Assembly (NCBI GenBank): GCA_023150555.1
Contig: JAKLKQ010000042.1
Location: 1-57,851 of the forward strand
Direction: 5' to 3'
DNA length: 57,851 nt
Source of the DNA: Planctomycetota bacterium
GTDB taxonomy: Bacteria > Planctomycetota > SZUA-567 > H5-PLA8
A program made the translations under genes and the position numbers. Positions 7,539 to 16,715 of the stretch are shown here, one piece after another. Numbering within the stretch: position 1 is the first letter of the stretch; the number at the start of each line of letters is the position of its first letter. Below the pieces are notes generated by a model. It worked only from the letters and a program-made list of their open reading frames with translations. It was not told the DNA's origin and did no database searches.

Positions 7539-8798
7539 ATGGAGAAGAATCCCCGCTCGCGCGCCCGCCTTCGCCGCCGACCCCGCGGAGGCGCGAAGTA
7601 TCCGCAGGTCCGTGCGCAGATCCGCGAGCAGATCGTGGGCGGGGCCCTGCCGCCGGGCACGCGCCTGCCGGGCGAGACCGAGTTCGCCAAGCGCCTGAAC
7701 GTCAATCGCATGACCGTCAGCCGCGCGCTTCAGGATCTGGCCGCCGAAGGCCTGGTGGTGCAGCGGCGCGGCAGCGGTACGTACGTCGCCGACCCGCAGG
7801 CGCCGCCGTTCCTGCCCGGGCGCAATGCGCGCATCGGCGTGCTGTGGTGGACATCGGTGTTGCCCGGCGATGTCGCGAGCCGGTTCGTCTGGAACATCAC
7901 GCAGGGCGTGCTGGAGGCGTGGCAGATCGCGCCGGCTTCCGGCAACCTGCCGCCCCGCGGGCCGGAGGAAGTGACGCACGGTGTCTGGCGGCACGAAGCG
8001 CGGCGCCTGGAAGTGCAGTGCGTCGGCGAATCGTGGGCGAGCAAGGAGCGCCACCCGCCGCTGGAGGCCGTGCGCGCCGGAGGCTTCGACGGCCTGATCA
8101 CGCTGGGCATCGTCGAGGAGGATTGGCTCGACGAACTGCTGAACCTGGACCTGCCGACGGTGATCGTGGACTTTCCCAACGAGCGCTTCGGCGAACGCGC
8201 CGACCACGTCTTCGTCGATCCGCTGAACGCGTACCGAGCGGGCGTGCGGCATCTGGCCGACCGTGGCCTGCGCAACATCCACTTCGTGGGCTCGCTGCAG
8301 TGGGAGCCCGCGCCGAACGTCGAGATGTCCCATGCCGAATGGAAGCGCTTCCGCGACGGCCGCACCCGCGTCGAACCCGACAGCTTCCTGCGCCTGAGCG
8401 CCTACCGGCAGGCGATGGACGCCTGCGGTCTGGCGGCGCCCGAGTCGCGCGTGCACTTTTGCGAGTCGAACGTCACGGCGCGCAATGAGTTCGCGCGAAA
8501 ACTGCTGGCGCTTCCGGACGGCGAGCGCCCGGAGGCCGTCGTCTGCCACGCGGCCAACCAGGCGGAGTACCTGATCGAGGCCTTTGCCGCGCGCGGCCTG
8601 CCGCTGGAAGGCGTGGGCGCGACGGAAGGCGAATACCTGGGCGCGGCGCTGCCGCTGAAGGTCGATCCACAGCGGCTGGGCGCGACGGCGGCCTCGCTGC
8701 TGTACTGGCGCCTGCAGCAGCCCGACCGCCCGTACCTGAACGTCGGCGAACGGATGACTTTCGAGGCGCCGGTGCGCGAATTGATCTCCAAACCTTGA
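7539..8798 (+). CDS. GntR-type regulator with LacI-like sugar-binding domain
   Basis: 419 residues from ATG 7539 (GTG 7479 would add 20 residues rich in Ile and Asn, probably promoter sequence). After a basic tail, YPQVRAQIREQIVGGALPPGTRLPGETEFAKRLNVNRMTVSRALQDLAAEGLVVQRRGSGTYVAD is a complete GntR winged helix. From about residue 95 a periplasmic-binding-protein-like domain follows, with IGVLWW, a FDGLITLGIVEEDWLD loop and DHVFVDPLNAYRAGVRHLADRGLRNIHFVG, as in AraR-like hybrids. The ligand is likely a sugar. It is followed within 30 nt by the first giant propeller gene, its likely target. Confidence 0.85.
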   Translation: MEKNPRSRARLRRRPRGGAKYPQVRAQIREQIVGGALPPGTRLPGETEFAKRLNVNRMTVSRALQDLAAEGLVVQRRGSGTYVADPQAPPFLPGRNARIGVLWWTSVLPGDVASRFVWNITQGVLEAWQIAPASGNLPPRGPEEVTHGVWRHEARRLEVQCVGESWASKERHPPLEAVRAGGFDGLITLGIVEEDWLDELLNLDLPTVIVDFPNERFGERADHVFVDPLNAYRAGVRHLADRGLRNIHFVGSLQWEPAPNVEMSHAEWKRFRDGRTRVEPDSFLRLSAYRQAMDACGLAAPESRVHFCESNVTARNEFARKLLALPDGERPEAVVCHAANQAEYLIEAFAARGLPLEGVGATEGEYLGAALPLKVDPQRLGATAASLLYWRLQQPDRPYLNVGERMTFEAPVRELISKP

Positions 8799-8827
8799 AC
8801 CACGCGTTGACAATGGAGGGCGGGGCC

Positions 8828-11791
8828 ATGCGACGGATCGGATTCTTCAGCCTGCTGGGCGTGATGGCGGCATGCGGCGCGGCGCACGCGGCGTCGGCGC
8901 TTCCCGAGTGGGAGGTGAAGCGCAAAGAAGTCTTCGAGTTCGCCTCGAAACCGCAGGTCACCCGGCAGGGCGATCGCGTCACGATTACCTTCGAGTCGAA
9001 GGACTTCTGCGATGCTACGGTCGCGGTCGAGGACGCGGAAGGCCGCATCGTGCGGCATCTCGCCTGCGGCGTGCTGGGCCCCAACGCGCCCGAACCATTC
9101 AAGAAGGACAGCCTTGAACAGACGCTCGTCTGGGACGGCAAGGACGATGCCGGCACGTACGTCGACGAGAAGGAGACGTGCCGCGTGCGCGTCAGTCTGG
9201 GGCTGAAGCCGCAGTTCGAGCGCGCGCTCTTCTGGGACGCCAAGAAGCGCATCGGGTCGGGACGCGGGATCGGGAACTCGACGTATTGCAACATTCCCAC
9301 GCCGGTCTTCAGCGCGGCGCCCGAAGGCGTGTACGTGTACGAAGGCTACGGCGTCGACCACCTGCGCCTGTTCAGCCACGACGGCGAGTACCTGCGCACG
9401 GTCTATCCGTTCCCGGCGTCGAAAGCGATGAATGTGAAGGGCATCAAGAAATACGCATGGCCGCAGGACGGCATCGAACTTCCTGAAAAGGACGGTTTCC
9501 AGATCTCGACGCTGCTGACCTCCGGCAGCAACGGGCAGAACGACACCTACGTGCTGAGCATGTGGGGCGCGGCGGCGCTGGGCATGGCCGTGCGCGGCGA
9601 GCGGATCGCGCTCTTTCATTGGAAGGTCAACCGTCTGAGCACCGCCGGCGACAGCGGCGGCCTGGACCTGACGGGTCCGGTGGTCAGCGAGGACGCTTTC
9701 CTGGGCACGGCCAACCGCTCACGCAAGGAAGATCAGAACATGCAGGCGAGCCCCCTGAGCGGCGCGTTCAGTCCCGACGGCAAGAAGCTTTACCTCACGG
9801 GCTACATCTGGCGCGACGGCGTGCGTGGCCGCAACAGAAGCCACGGCTGCTTGCACGGCGTGAATGTGATCGACTACGAAAGCAACGCGGCGCCGAAGCT
9901 CTTCGCCGGCACGATGGAGCAGCAGAAGCCCGGAAAGGCTGACGGGCAGTTCAACGAAGCCACTTGCGTGGCCGTCGACGCGAAGGGCCGCGTGTACGTC
10001 GGCGACTACCTGAACGACCGCGTGCAGGTCTTTTCGGCCGAGGGCAAGTTCCTGAAGGCCATGCCCGCCGCCAAGCCCGTGCGCCTGGTGCTGGACCCCA
10101 AGAACGACGAACTGTGGGTCTTCTCGTGGAGCCTCTACAACGACTATGGCCTCGCCAAGCTGAACGTAGCCGTGCCCGCGATGCTCACCAACTGCGGCAC
10201 GTTCGAGAAACCCAAGAAGGGCGCGGCCGTCGAACTCCCGCTGGCGGACTACAGCGCGAAAAAGAACGCTACCGTGTACGGCGGCATCGAGCACTTCGCC
10301 GAGTTGGACCTGCACGGGAAGACGCCGCGCGTGTGGCTGGTGACGGGCAACAAGGGCGACGCCGAGGACGATCCCGGCATCGCCAACAGCGCCACCGGCG
10401 CGTGGGTGATGAAGAACATGGAGATCTACGATCTGAAAGGCGGGAAGCTCGAGAAGATCAAGGACTGGAACAAGGACGTGGCGGCGACGGTGGACCGCGT
10501 GCGCCCGCCGTGGAACTGGCGCCAGCGCCTGTACGTCAATCCCAAGACGGGCCTGCTGTACCTGGGCGAGGGCGAGCAGACGCGCTGGTGGAAGGCGTTC
10601 TACAAGGTCGTCGAGATCAATCCGGCCAGCGGCAAGTGCAAGGACTTCGAGATTCCCTTCGCCGCCGAGGACATGGCGTTCGACATCAAGGGCCATTGCT
10701 ACCTGCGCACGCACGACGCGATCGTGCGCTACCAGCCCGAGGCCACGCCGTGGCGCGAGGTGCCCTTCGACTACGGCATCGAGAAGACCGGCGTCGGCAT
10801 GGGCAGTACCAAGGGCGTCACCAAGCATGCCGACGTGATCGCCAGCATCGATATCCCCGGCGATCTGTACCCCTCCGAATGGCATCTGGGCGGGATGTGG
10901 GTCAACGCCCGGGGCGACGTCGTGGCCGAGTGCCTGGTCAACAAGAACGGAGGCCTGGTCGAACCCGTGACCTCCACGAAGGACGAGAAGATTGTCGGTT
11001 TGCCGCCGAAGTACAGCCCGCGGCTTTATCCCGGCCGCCCGCGCACGGGCGAAGTGCACATCTGGGACAAGCACGGCCAGTTGAAGCATATGGATGTCCT
11101 GCCCGGCGCGACGCACTTGTACGGCGTGTGCATCGACAACGACGACAACGTCTACGCCATGACGCACCAGGCCCGCGTCATCGGAGGAAAAGTGTATCAC
11201 AATAGACAGAGCGGCACGCTGGTGAAGGTCAAACCCGGCGTGGAGCGGGTCTTTATCTCGGAAGGGAAGGAGATGCCTGTGCAGATCCCCGTGCCAGACG
11301 GGGACCTCCCGAAGCGCCACCACGACATCTTCAACGATGCGGGCAAGCGTACCTGGCTGGAGAACACCGAGTGGCTGTACGGCGGCGTCGGATTCAGTGG
11401 CAAGGGCGGCGGCAAGGCCGGTGGCGGCTGCAGCTGCTGGAACGCGCGCATGGTCCTGGACCAGTTCTCGCGCAGCTTTGCGCCGGAGGTCGACCGCTAC
11501 CATGTCGCGGTGCTGGACAGCAACGGCAACCTGATCCTGCGCGTCGGGCAGTATGGCAACGCCGACGACGGGGTCCCGCTGGTGAAGGGCGGCGCACCGG
11601 GCCTCCACAAGCTGGGCGGCGACGAAGTCGCGCTGATGCACGCGGCGTATCCGGCTGTGGACACGGACCGGCGGCTCTTCATCGCCGACGCCGGCAACGC
11701 CCGCATCGTCTCGATCAAGCTCAACTATTACACCGAAGAGACGGTGCCGCTGAGCAAGGTGCCGGACCAGGGCCCGGTGGCGGGGCGCTGA
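8828..11791 (+). CDS. Giant secreted beta-propeller protein, paralogue 1 (CxC family)
   Basis: 987 residues. ATG 8828 follows GGAGGG at 8815-8820. A signal peptide (MRRIGFFSLLGVMAACGAAHA) is followed by a FlgD/Ig-like domain (about 35-140) with DATVAVEDAEGRIVRHLACG and LVWDGKDDAGTYVD. The body has NHL/propeller-like blades, for example near residue 390 (VAVDAKGRVYVGDYLNDRVQVF). The last 130 residues carry the family signature: CSCW (868-871), FSRSFAPE, GNLILRVGQYGNADDG and RLFIADAGNARIVSI. Exported, probably periplasmic or surface-bound. Three paralogues lie in this window. Its neighbours, a sugar-sensing regulator and a CE15-like esterase, suggest a role in polysaccharide binding or breakdown; enzymatic activity is not shown. 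Confidence 0.8.
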   Translation: MRRIGFFSLLGVMAACGAAHAASALPEWEVKRKEVFEFASKPQVTRQGDRVTITFESKDFCDATVAVEDAEGRIVRHLACGVLGPNAPEPFKKDSLEQTLVWDGKDDAGTYVDEKETCRVRVSLGLKPQFERALFWDAKKRIGSGRGIGNSTYCNIPTPVFSAAPEGVYVYEGYGVDHLRLFSHDGEYLRTVYPFPASKAMNVKGIKKYAWPQDGIELPEKDGFQISTLLTSGSNGQNDTYVLSMWGAAALGMAVRGERIALFHWKVNRLSTAGDSGGLDLTGPVVSEDAFLGTANRSRKEDQNMQASPLSGAFSPDGKKLYLTGYIWRDGVRGRNRSHGCLHGVNVIDYESNAAPKLFAGTMEQQKPGKADGQFNEATCVAVDAKGRVYVGDYLNDRVQVFSAEGKFLKAMPAAKPVRLVLDPKNDELWVFSWSLYNDYGLAKLNVAVPAMLTNCGTFEKPKKGAAVELPLADYSAKKNATVYGGIEHFAELDLHGKTPRVWLVTGNKGDAEDDPGIANSATGAWVMKNMEIYDLKGGKLEKIKDWNKDVAATVDRVRPPWNWRQRLYVNPKTGLLYLGEGEQTRWWKAFYKVVEINPASGKCKDFEIPFAAEDMAFDIKGHCYLRTHDAIVRYQPEATPWREVPFDYGIEKTGVGMGSTKGVTKHADVIASIDIPGDLYPSEWHLGGMWVNARGDVVAECLVNKNGGLVEPVTSTKDEKIVGLPPKYSPRLYPGRPRTGEVHIWDKHGQLKHMDVLPGATHLYGVCIDNDDNVYAMTHQARVIGGKVYHNRQSGTLVKVKPGVERVFISEGKEMPVQIPVPDGDLPKRHHDIFNDAGKRTWLENTEWLYGGVGFSGKGGGKAGGGCSCWNARMVLDQFSRSFAPEVDRYHVAVLDSNGNLILRVGQYGNADDGVPLVKGGAPGLHKLGGDEVALMHAAYPAVDTDRRLFIADAGNARIVSIKLNYYTEETVPLSKVPDQGPVAGR

Positions 11792-11837
11792 TAAGCTGTC
11801 TCGACAAGGTTCACCGGGCGGTTAGATTCCTGCGCGT

Positions 11838-12929
11838 ATGGATTACGCGCTGCCTGACCTTTTCCGATTCGCCGGCGGTGACGCCGTGCGGACGCCGGAC
11901 GACTGGCGCCGGCGCCGCGCCGAGGTGCTCAAACTGCTCCTCGAGTTCGAATACGGCCATCCCCCGCCGGCGCCGCCGCACGTCGATAGCCAGCTCCTGA
12001 TGCGTAACCGCGTCAAGGACCTGGACAACGCGCGGCAACGGCTTTACCGCGTGATTACCGGCGCTCCGCCCGCGCCGTCCTTCCTGGTCAGCGTCTTCTT
12101 TCCGGACGGCGACGGCCCGTTCCCGGTAGTGCTCCACGGAGACGGATGCTGGCCCGAAACGAACTTCGCGAAGATCGCTGCGGTGCTCGAACGCGGCTAC
12201 CTTTTTGTTCAGTTCAACCGCCTGGAGTTCGCCAGCGACAACAAGGATCTGGGCCGCAAGGACGGGCTTTACCTGGCGCATCCGGACGGGGACTTCGGTG
12301 CTCTGGCCGCGTGGGCCTGGGGATATAGCCGCGCCGTCGATTTCCTGCTCACGCTGGACTTCGTGCAGGGCGACAAGATCGCGTTACTGGGCGCGTCGCG
12401 CGGGGGCAAGACGGTGCTGCTGGCCGCCGCGCTGGACGAACGTATCGCGCTAACCGCGCCGAGCCAGTCGGGGTGCTGCGGTGCGGGCTGCTTCCGCCAC
12501 CAGGGGGCCGGATCCGAGACGCTGAAGGATATGATCGAGGGCGCGGGGTTCTGGCTCTCGCCGAAACTCGCGGGCTACGTCGGGCGCGAGCACCAACTGC
12601 CCTTCGACCAGCATGCGCTGAAGGCCGCGGTCGCGCCGCGCGCGCTGGTCAGCACCGAGGCACTGGGGGACCTGTACGCCAATCCGACGGGAACGTGGAT
12701 CACGCACCTGGCCGCACGGGAGGTCTACTGCTTCCTCGGCGCGGAGGAGAAGATCGGAATCTGGTACCGCCCCGGCCCACACAGCCACACGCTGGACGAC
12801 TGGCAGGCTTTCCTCGATTTCGCCGATCTTCAGTTTTTCGGAAAGAAGCCTGCGCAGCGCTTCGACGCCTGCCCGTTCCCGGAACTGCCCGTGGAATGGA
12901 AAGGGCCGGGCAGAGCGCCCGGCCCGTAG
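11838..12929 (+). CDS. Alpha/beta hydrolase, CE15 (glucuronoyl esterase)-like
   Basis: 363 residues. LLGASRGGK holds the nucleophile Ser187, corresponding to the GCSRxGK elbow of CE15 glucuronoyl methylesterases; GPHSHTLDDW near residues 313-322 offers the catalytic His (315 or 317). FWLSPKL and LPFDQHALKAAVAPRALVSTEA are also CE15/acetyl-xylan-esterase-like. CE15 enzymes cut ester bonds between glucuronic acid and lignin alcohols. No signal peptide is seen, so it may be cytoplasmic or act on imported fragments. It starts 46 nt after the first giant propeller and may be co-transcribed. A GC-rich hairpin overlaps its last codons. Confidence 0.72.
   Translation: MDYALPDLFRFAGGDAVRTPDDWRRRRAEVLKLLLEFEYGHPPPAPPHVDSQLLMRNRVKDLDNARQRLYRVITGAPPAPSFLVSVFFPDGDGPFPVVLHGDGCWPETNFAKIAAVLERGYLFVQFNRLEFASDNKDLGRKDGLYLAHPDGDFGALAAWAWGYSRAVDFLLTLDFVQGDKIALLGASRGGKTVLLAAALDERIALTAPSQSGCCGAGCFRHQGAGSETLKDMIEGAGFWLSPKLAGYVGREHQLPFDQHALKAAVAPRALVSTEALGDLYANPTGTWITHLAAREVYCFLGAEEKIGIWYRPGPHSHTLDDWQAFLDFADLQFFGKKPAQRFDACPFPELPVEWKGPGRAPGP
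12903..12925. terminator. GC-rich hairpin between convergent genes
   Basis: GGGCCGGGC and GCCCGGCCC, 9-bp perfect stem with a 5-nt loop, inside the last codons of the esterase gene and just before the convergent porin gene ends at 12954. No T tract on either side, so it may be a weak bidirectional terminator. Confidence 0.45.
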
Positions 12930-12953
12930 GCGCTTCCGCCGTTGGCTTGCGGT

Positions 12954-14483
12954 TCAGAACGAGATGCCGGCCTGCGCCCATAAAAACTGGCTGGTCTCGC
13001 CGTTGCTCGGGCGCGTCTTCAGAAGAAATTCGCTGCCGTCGAAGATCGAGTAGCCGATCTGCGCGTTGATGTGCTTGTTGATCTTCGCGGATACGCCTAC
13101 GTCGAACTCGCAGCCCAGCGATGAACCGCTGTTTCCGGTCTTGTCACGCCCAAGCACGGCGCCGGCGGCGTTGCGCCAGCCGTCGTTCCGGTCGGCCAGC
13201 CAGAACTGGTGGTACTTCGTCCATACGGTGATGCCGCGGTACGGAACGGCAGTGAAACCCACCGCTACGTTGTGCGTGTTGCTCCAGTTCACGTAGTCGC
13301 TGTAGCCGTAGTGCAGGTGGTTCGTGGGGAAGAGGTTGTTGAACGCGTTGTTGTCCCCGTCCGCCGGATCGTCGTCGCCGCTGCCGAAGTTGTATTCGGC
13401 CATTAGCCGCGGCTCCCAGGAGGGCGAAAAGGTCCAGCCCGCCTCGGCGTGGGCCGATCCGGCCAGGTGATCGCCGCGCCCGACGGCGCCCCACTGGAAG
13501 GCGGCTTCGACTTCGTAATCCAGGCCGCCGAAGAACTTCGCGCCCCAGGCACGGAAGCCATGGGTATAGATGTCCAGGTCGCCGAGGCTGACGACCGGGG
13601 CCACGGTGGAAGTCGGGTTGTGCAGTTCGTCCGGGATCCTGTTGTTGTCGTCCAGGCGCGCGAAGGTGTACAGGTCGAAGTGGTGGTTCTTGAGGCCGTT
13701 GTAGGTGGCATGCAGGCCGTAGAACTCCTCGGTCGGATGCTGCTCGTCGAAGCCTTCCGGGTCGATGACCACGACCTTGCTGGCGAACGCGTCGGCGCTC
13801 CAGTCCTTGTCCTTGCTCTTCCAGAAGACGCGGATGGCGTCGAAGCGCCGGCCCGTATTGGACCACTCGAAGGTGCCCACCAGACGCTGCTTGCCGTATA
13901 CCAGGCCCTGGCGGCCAATGCGGATGGTCAGGTCCTCGTTGAAGAGGTTGCGCAGGTCGACATAGCCTTCGAGCAAGTCGGGCTTGTCCTCCCAGAAGCG
14001 CTTCTGCGCTCCGATGTCGCCGTCCTTGCGCGAATCCTGGCCTTCGACGAACACGCGCACGTGTTTGTGGAGGTCCCAATCCATCCACAGGCGGGTGCGG
14101 AAGAAGGTGAGTCCGTTGGTGTAGGTCCTGCCATTGCCGATGAACTTGTTGTCCCAGACTTCGACGCGCGTCTGGTGATCCATCCCGAAGCTGACTTTCG
14201 CAGGCCCCACCGGGATCATCTTCATATGCTGCATGGCCTTCGTCAGCACCGGAAGAGGTACGGCGCCGTCGTCGCCCTTCTTGGCGGGCGCCGCAGGTGC
14301 GCCGTAGGGATCCTTGGCAGGGGAAGGGGCTTCGGCCTTCGCCTCCTTCTCGTTGTCCGCCTTTGGAGCCGGCGCAGGCTCAGGCTTCTTTTCTTCTTCT
14401 CCTGCGCAAACCGCGGAGCTCAGCAGAAGCACCAAGCAGAGCAGAAGTTGAGAAAAGGATACGACTTCCGAGCGGTTGCACAT
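12954..14483 (-). CDS. Outer-membrane beta-barrel porin, alginate-export type
   Basis: 509 residues; ATG at 14483 with GGAGAGG 8 nt upstream. Signal peptide ending AVCAG, then a 45-residue Lys/Glu/Pro/Ala linker, then a barrel domain: MDHQTRVEVWDNKFIGNGRTY, RTRLWMDWDLHKHVRVFVEGQDSR, LRNLFNEDLTIRIGRQGLVYG and a C-terminal Phe (AGISF) as required for outer-membrane insertion. The RIGRQ and EWSNTGRRFDAIRVFW segments are typical of the Alginate_exp family. The substrate is open: this family also includes porins for other anions or sugars. Divergent from the respiratory operon, with a shared GATATC-type repeat in front of each. Confidence 0.78.
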   Translation of the reverse strand: MCNRSEVVSFSQLLLCLVLLLSSAVCAGEEEKKPEPAPAPKADNEKEAKAEAPSPAKDPYGAPAAPAKKGDDGAVPLPVLTKAMQHMKMIPVGPAKVSFGMDHQTRVEVWDNKFIGNGRTYTNGLTFFRTRLWMDWDLHKHVRVFVEGQDSRKDGDIGAQKRFWEDKPDLLEGYVDLRNLFNEDLTIRIGRQGLVYGKQRLVGTFEWSNTGRRFDAIRVFWKSKDKDWSADAFASKVVVIDPEGFDEQHPTEEFYGLHATYNGLKNHHFDLYTFARLDDNNRIPDELHNPTSTVAPVVSLGDLDIYTHGFRAWGAKFFGGLDYEVEAAFQWGAVGRGDHLAGSAHAEAGWTFSPSWEPRLMAEYNFGSGDDDPADGDNNAFNNLFPTNHLHYGYSDYVNWSNTHNVAVGFTAVPYRGITVWTKYHQFWLADRNDGWRNAAGAVLGRDKTGNSGSSLGCEFDVGVSAKINKHINAQIGYSIFDGSEFLLKTRPSNGETSQFLWAQAGISF

Positions 14484-14587
14484 GTGAGTGCGCCTCTCCA
14501 ATACTAGAAATCGTGCCTCTCGAGTTGAGCAAGGCAACTCTATGCGAAACGTCTGAATGCGGGAAATAAGATACCGCAAATGAAGAC

Positions 14588-14608
14588 GATATCAATATAC
14601 GATTATAG
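14588..14608. repeat. Regulatory repeat copy 1 (porin side)
   Basis: Begins GATATCAATATACG and ends ATTATAG. Twenty of 21 bases match the copy at 14757-14777. The preceding AAGAC also occurs before the GATATC element at 25715. Confidence 0.6.
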
Positions 14609-14646
14609 TCTATTGATATTTAACCACATGGGTGCAGCCGATCGCC

Positions 14647-14664
14647 GGCGACAGAAATGTCGCC
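14647..14664. other. 7-bp stem with GAAA tetraloop
   Basis: GGCGACA-GAAA-TGTCGCC. A perfect stem closed by a GNRA-type loop in the divergent control region; if transcribed toward the porin or the bc operon it would fold as a stable leader hairpin. Confidence 0.5.
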
Positions 14665-14756
14665 CCGCGGAGTCGAAGTCATAAATCTTTGATATGAAAA
14701 ATGTTGCGAATTCGCCAAATTGCGCGTTTTCTGGAAAATTTCCTTGCGCATAATGG

Positions 14757-14777
14757 GATATCAATATACGTTTATAG
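14757..14777. repeat. Regulatory repeat copy 2 (bc-operon side)
   Basis: Begins GATATCAATATACG and ends TTTATAG, 40 nt before the GTG start of the NAD(P)/FAD subunit gene. See copy 1 at 14588. Confidence 0.6.
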
Positions 14778-14816
14778 CGATAGAGGGGATTTCCGCAACA
14801 TATAGGGGAGTGCGCT

Positions 14817-16715
14817 GTGGCCGAACGGGCGGGCTATTATCCCGTGCAGATTCCCGACGCCGCCTATTGGCGGCGCCAGATCAAGTGCCAGGACGCCTGT
14901 CCGGTTCACACGGACGCGCGGGGCTACGTGCGCGCGATCGCCGACGGGGATTTCGAGGCAGCCTACCTGATCGCGCGCGGGCCCAACCCGCTGGCGAGCA
15001 TCTGCGGGCGGGTTTGCGGCGCGCCCTGCGAAGCTAACTGCCGCCGCAAGGAACTCGACCAAGCCGTCTCAATTCGCGCGCTGAAGCGCTTCGTCACCGA
15101 GAAGTTCGGGCCCGAAAGCCATCGCTTCGCGCCGCTGGATCTCCTCAAGCGCATCCTGGGCAAGGAAGAGCGCCTCTCGCGCGGTCACGAGGAACTCACC
15201 CTGCTGTCGCGCTGGTTCGAGAACACCGAGTTGCGCAAGCCTTCTCCGGACGCCGAGCACGTCGGCGTTGTTGGCGCGGGTCCCGCAGGTCTGGGCGCGG
15301 CGCACGACTTGGCGCTGATGGGCTTCCGCGTGACGGTCTACGAAGCCGAGCCCATCCCAGCGGGGATGCTGGCCGTCGGCATTCCAGAGTACCGCTTGCC
15401 GCGTGACCTGATCAATGCGGAGATCGAGGTCATCAAGGCGTTGGGCGTGGAGTTCGTCTGCAACACCTGGGTCGGCCGCGACGTGACGATGGACGAACTG
15501 CTTGCGAAACACAAGGCCGTACTGATCGCCGTCGGCGCTAAACGCTCGCGCACGGTCCCGATACCCGGCTCCGATGCGAAGGGCGTGCTGGGCGGCGTCG
15601 AGATGCTGCGTTCGGTGGCGCTCAACGAGCCTGTGCAGATGGGCCCGCGCGTGGTGGTGATCGGCGGCGGCAACGTCGCGTACGACGTCGCGCGGACTGT
15701 GGTGCGGCGCGTCGGCCTGGACGTCGGGCGCACCGCGATGCGCCAGGAGGGCGTGCGCGAGGTCCACCTCTGTTCGCTCGAGAACCTGCAGGAGATGCCC
15801 GCCGACAACGTGGAGATTATCGAAGGAGACGAGGAAGGTATCATCCGCCACAACAGCCTCGGCCCCAAGGAGATCCTCACCGACTCCGCCGGCAAGGTCA
15901 CCGGCATCGTCTTCAAGGCGTGCCTCTCGGTCTTCGACGAGAACCGCCGCTTCGCGCCAAAGTTCGACGAGGCAAAGCTGACCACGATCGAATGCGACAC
16001 GGTGCTGTGGGCTGTGGGCCAGCGCAGCGACCTCTCCTTTATAAACCAGGAGAAGCACGGCATCCGCCTGACCGAGCGCGGCGGCATCGAGAACAAGCCC
16101 GAGACGCTCGCGACGTCGCGCCCGGGCGTCTTCGTCGCCGGTGACATCGCCTACGGCCCCAAGCTGCTAATTCACGCGGTCGCCAGCGGCAAGCAGGCGG
16201 CGCGCTCGATCTACCAGTACCTGCGCGGGAAGAGCATTCCCGAGGAGCGCACGAACCTGCACGGCGTCATCGCCGAGTACGCGCGCGAACGCGACTACGA
16301 GAAACTCAAACGCCACGAACCCGCCACGCTGACGGCGGCGCAGCGCCGCACCAGCCAGACGGCGATCGTGGAACAGAGTTTCACCGAAGCGCAGGCCGTG
16401 GCCGAAGGCTGCCGCTGCCTGGACTGCGGCGTCAACACCGTCTTCGACGGCGAGAAGTGCGTGCTCTGCGGCGGCTGCGTCGATGTCTGTCCCGAGAGTT
16501 GCCTGAAGATCGTTTCGCTCGCGCGCGTGGTAGGCGGGGACGAATTCGATCAGCTGAAGAAGAACTACTGCGACGGGTGGAGCGCCGGCGATGCCGACGC
16601 CAGTGCCATCATCAAGGACGAGACGATCTGCATCCGGTGCGCGCTCTGCGCGGAGCGCTGCCCGAACGGTGCGATCACCATGGAACGCTTCAGTGCGTGC
16701 GGAGTCTGGTCATGA
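14817..16715 (+). CDS. NAD(P)/FAD/Fe-S oxidoreductase subunit (GltD-like) of the Rieske-cytochrome b complex
   Basis: 632 residues; GTG 14817 with GGGGAG upstream. The N-terminal Fe-S domain of glutamate-synthase small-subunit type has Cys 24, 28, 63, 67, 71 and 75. An FAD site follows (VGVVGAGPAGLGAAHDLA, about 150), then an NAD(P) site (VVIGGGNVAYDVA, about 280) and the FAD-closing FVAGDIAYG. The C-terminus adds two 4Fe-4S clusters (CVLCGGCVDVCPESC and CIRCALCAERCPNGA). It is not part of a glutamate synthase: the large subunit is absent, and the next gene (Rieske) overlaps it by 4 nt. In anammox bacteria, Rieske/cytochrome b operons with a comparable NAD(P) subunit are known, so I infer electron exchange between NAD(P)H and quinone or the bc complex. 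Cytoplasmic, no signal peptide. Confidence 0.85.
   Translation: MAERAGYYPVQIPDAAYWRRQIKCQDACPVHTDARGYVRAIADGDFEAAYLIARGPNPLASICGRVCGAPCEANCRRKELDQAVSIRALKRFVTEKFGPESHRFAPLDLLKRILGKEERLSRGHEELTLLSRWFENTELRKPSPDAEHVGVVGAGPAGLGAAHDLALMGFRVTVYEAEPIPAGMLAVGIPEYRLPRDLINAEIEVIKALGVEFVCNTWVGRDVTMDELLAKHKAVLIAVGAKRSRTVPIPGSDAKGVLGGVEMLRSVALNEPVQMGPRVVVIGGGNVAYDVARTVVRRVGLDVGRTAMRQEGVREVHLCSLENLQEMPADNVEIIEGDEEGIIRHNSLGPKEILTDSAGKVTGIVFKACLSVFDENRRFAPKFDEAKLTTIECDTVLWAVGQRSDLSFINQEKHGIRLTERGGIENKPETLATSRPGVFVAGDIAYGPKLLIHAVASGKQAARSIYQYLRGKSIPEERTNLHGVIAEYARERDYEKLKRHEPATLTAAQRRTSQTAIVEQSFTEAQAVAEGCRCLDCGVNTVFDGEKCVLCGGCVDVCPESCLKIVSLARVVGGDEFDQLKKNYCDGWSAGDADASAIIKDETICIRCALCAERCPNGAITMERFSACGVWS

Larger units (their letters stand above)
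14484..14816. promoter_or_regulatory. Divergent intergenic control region, porin / Rieske-cytochrome b operon
   Basis: 333 bp, AT-rich, no gene. It contains a 21-nt element starting GATATCAATATACG at 14588-14608 and again, with one change, at 14757-14777, one copy facing each gene. The first copy is part of a 9-bp inverted repeat (14589-14597 and 14611-14619). Between them is a hairpin with a GAAA loop (14647-14664), and GGAAA-A-TTTCC near 14733. Promoters and operators for both directions must lie here. Confidence 0.6.

Noticed and set aside
9719..11641. 640-codon minus-strand frame opposite the first giant propeller
   Set aside because: His/Val/Gly-rich low-complexity translation, no start signals, antisense to a convincing gene.
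14589..14619. FNR/CRP-type operator
   Set aside because: FNR needs TTGAT-N4-ATCAA; here the halves are in the opposite order (ATCAA first) and 13 nt apart.
14817..16715. Glutamate synthase small subunit
   Set aside because: No large subunit nearby, extra C-terminal 4Fe-4S clusters, and overlap with the Rieske gene; a respiratory subunit fits better.
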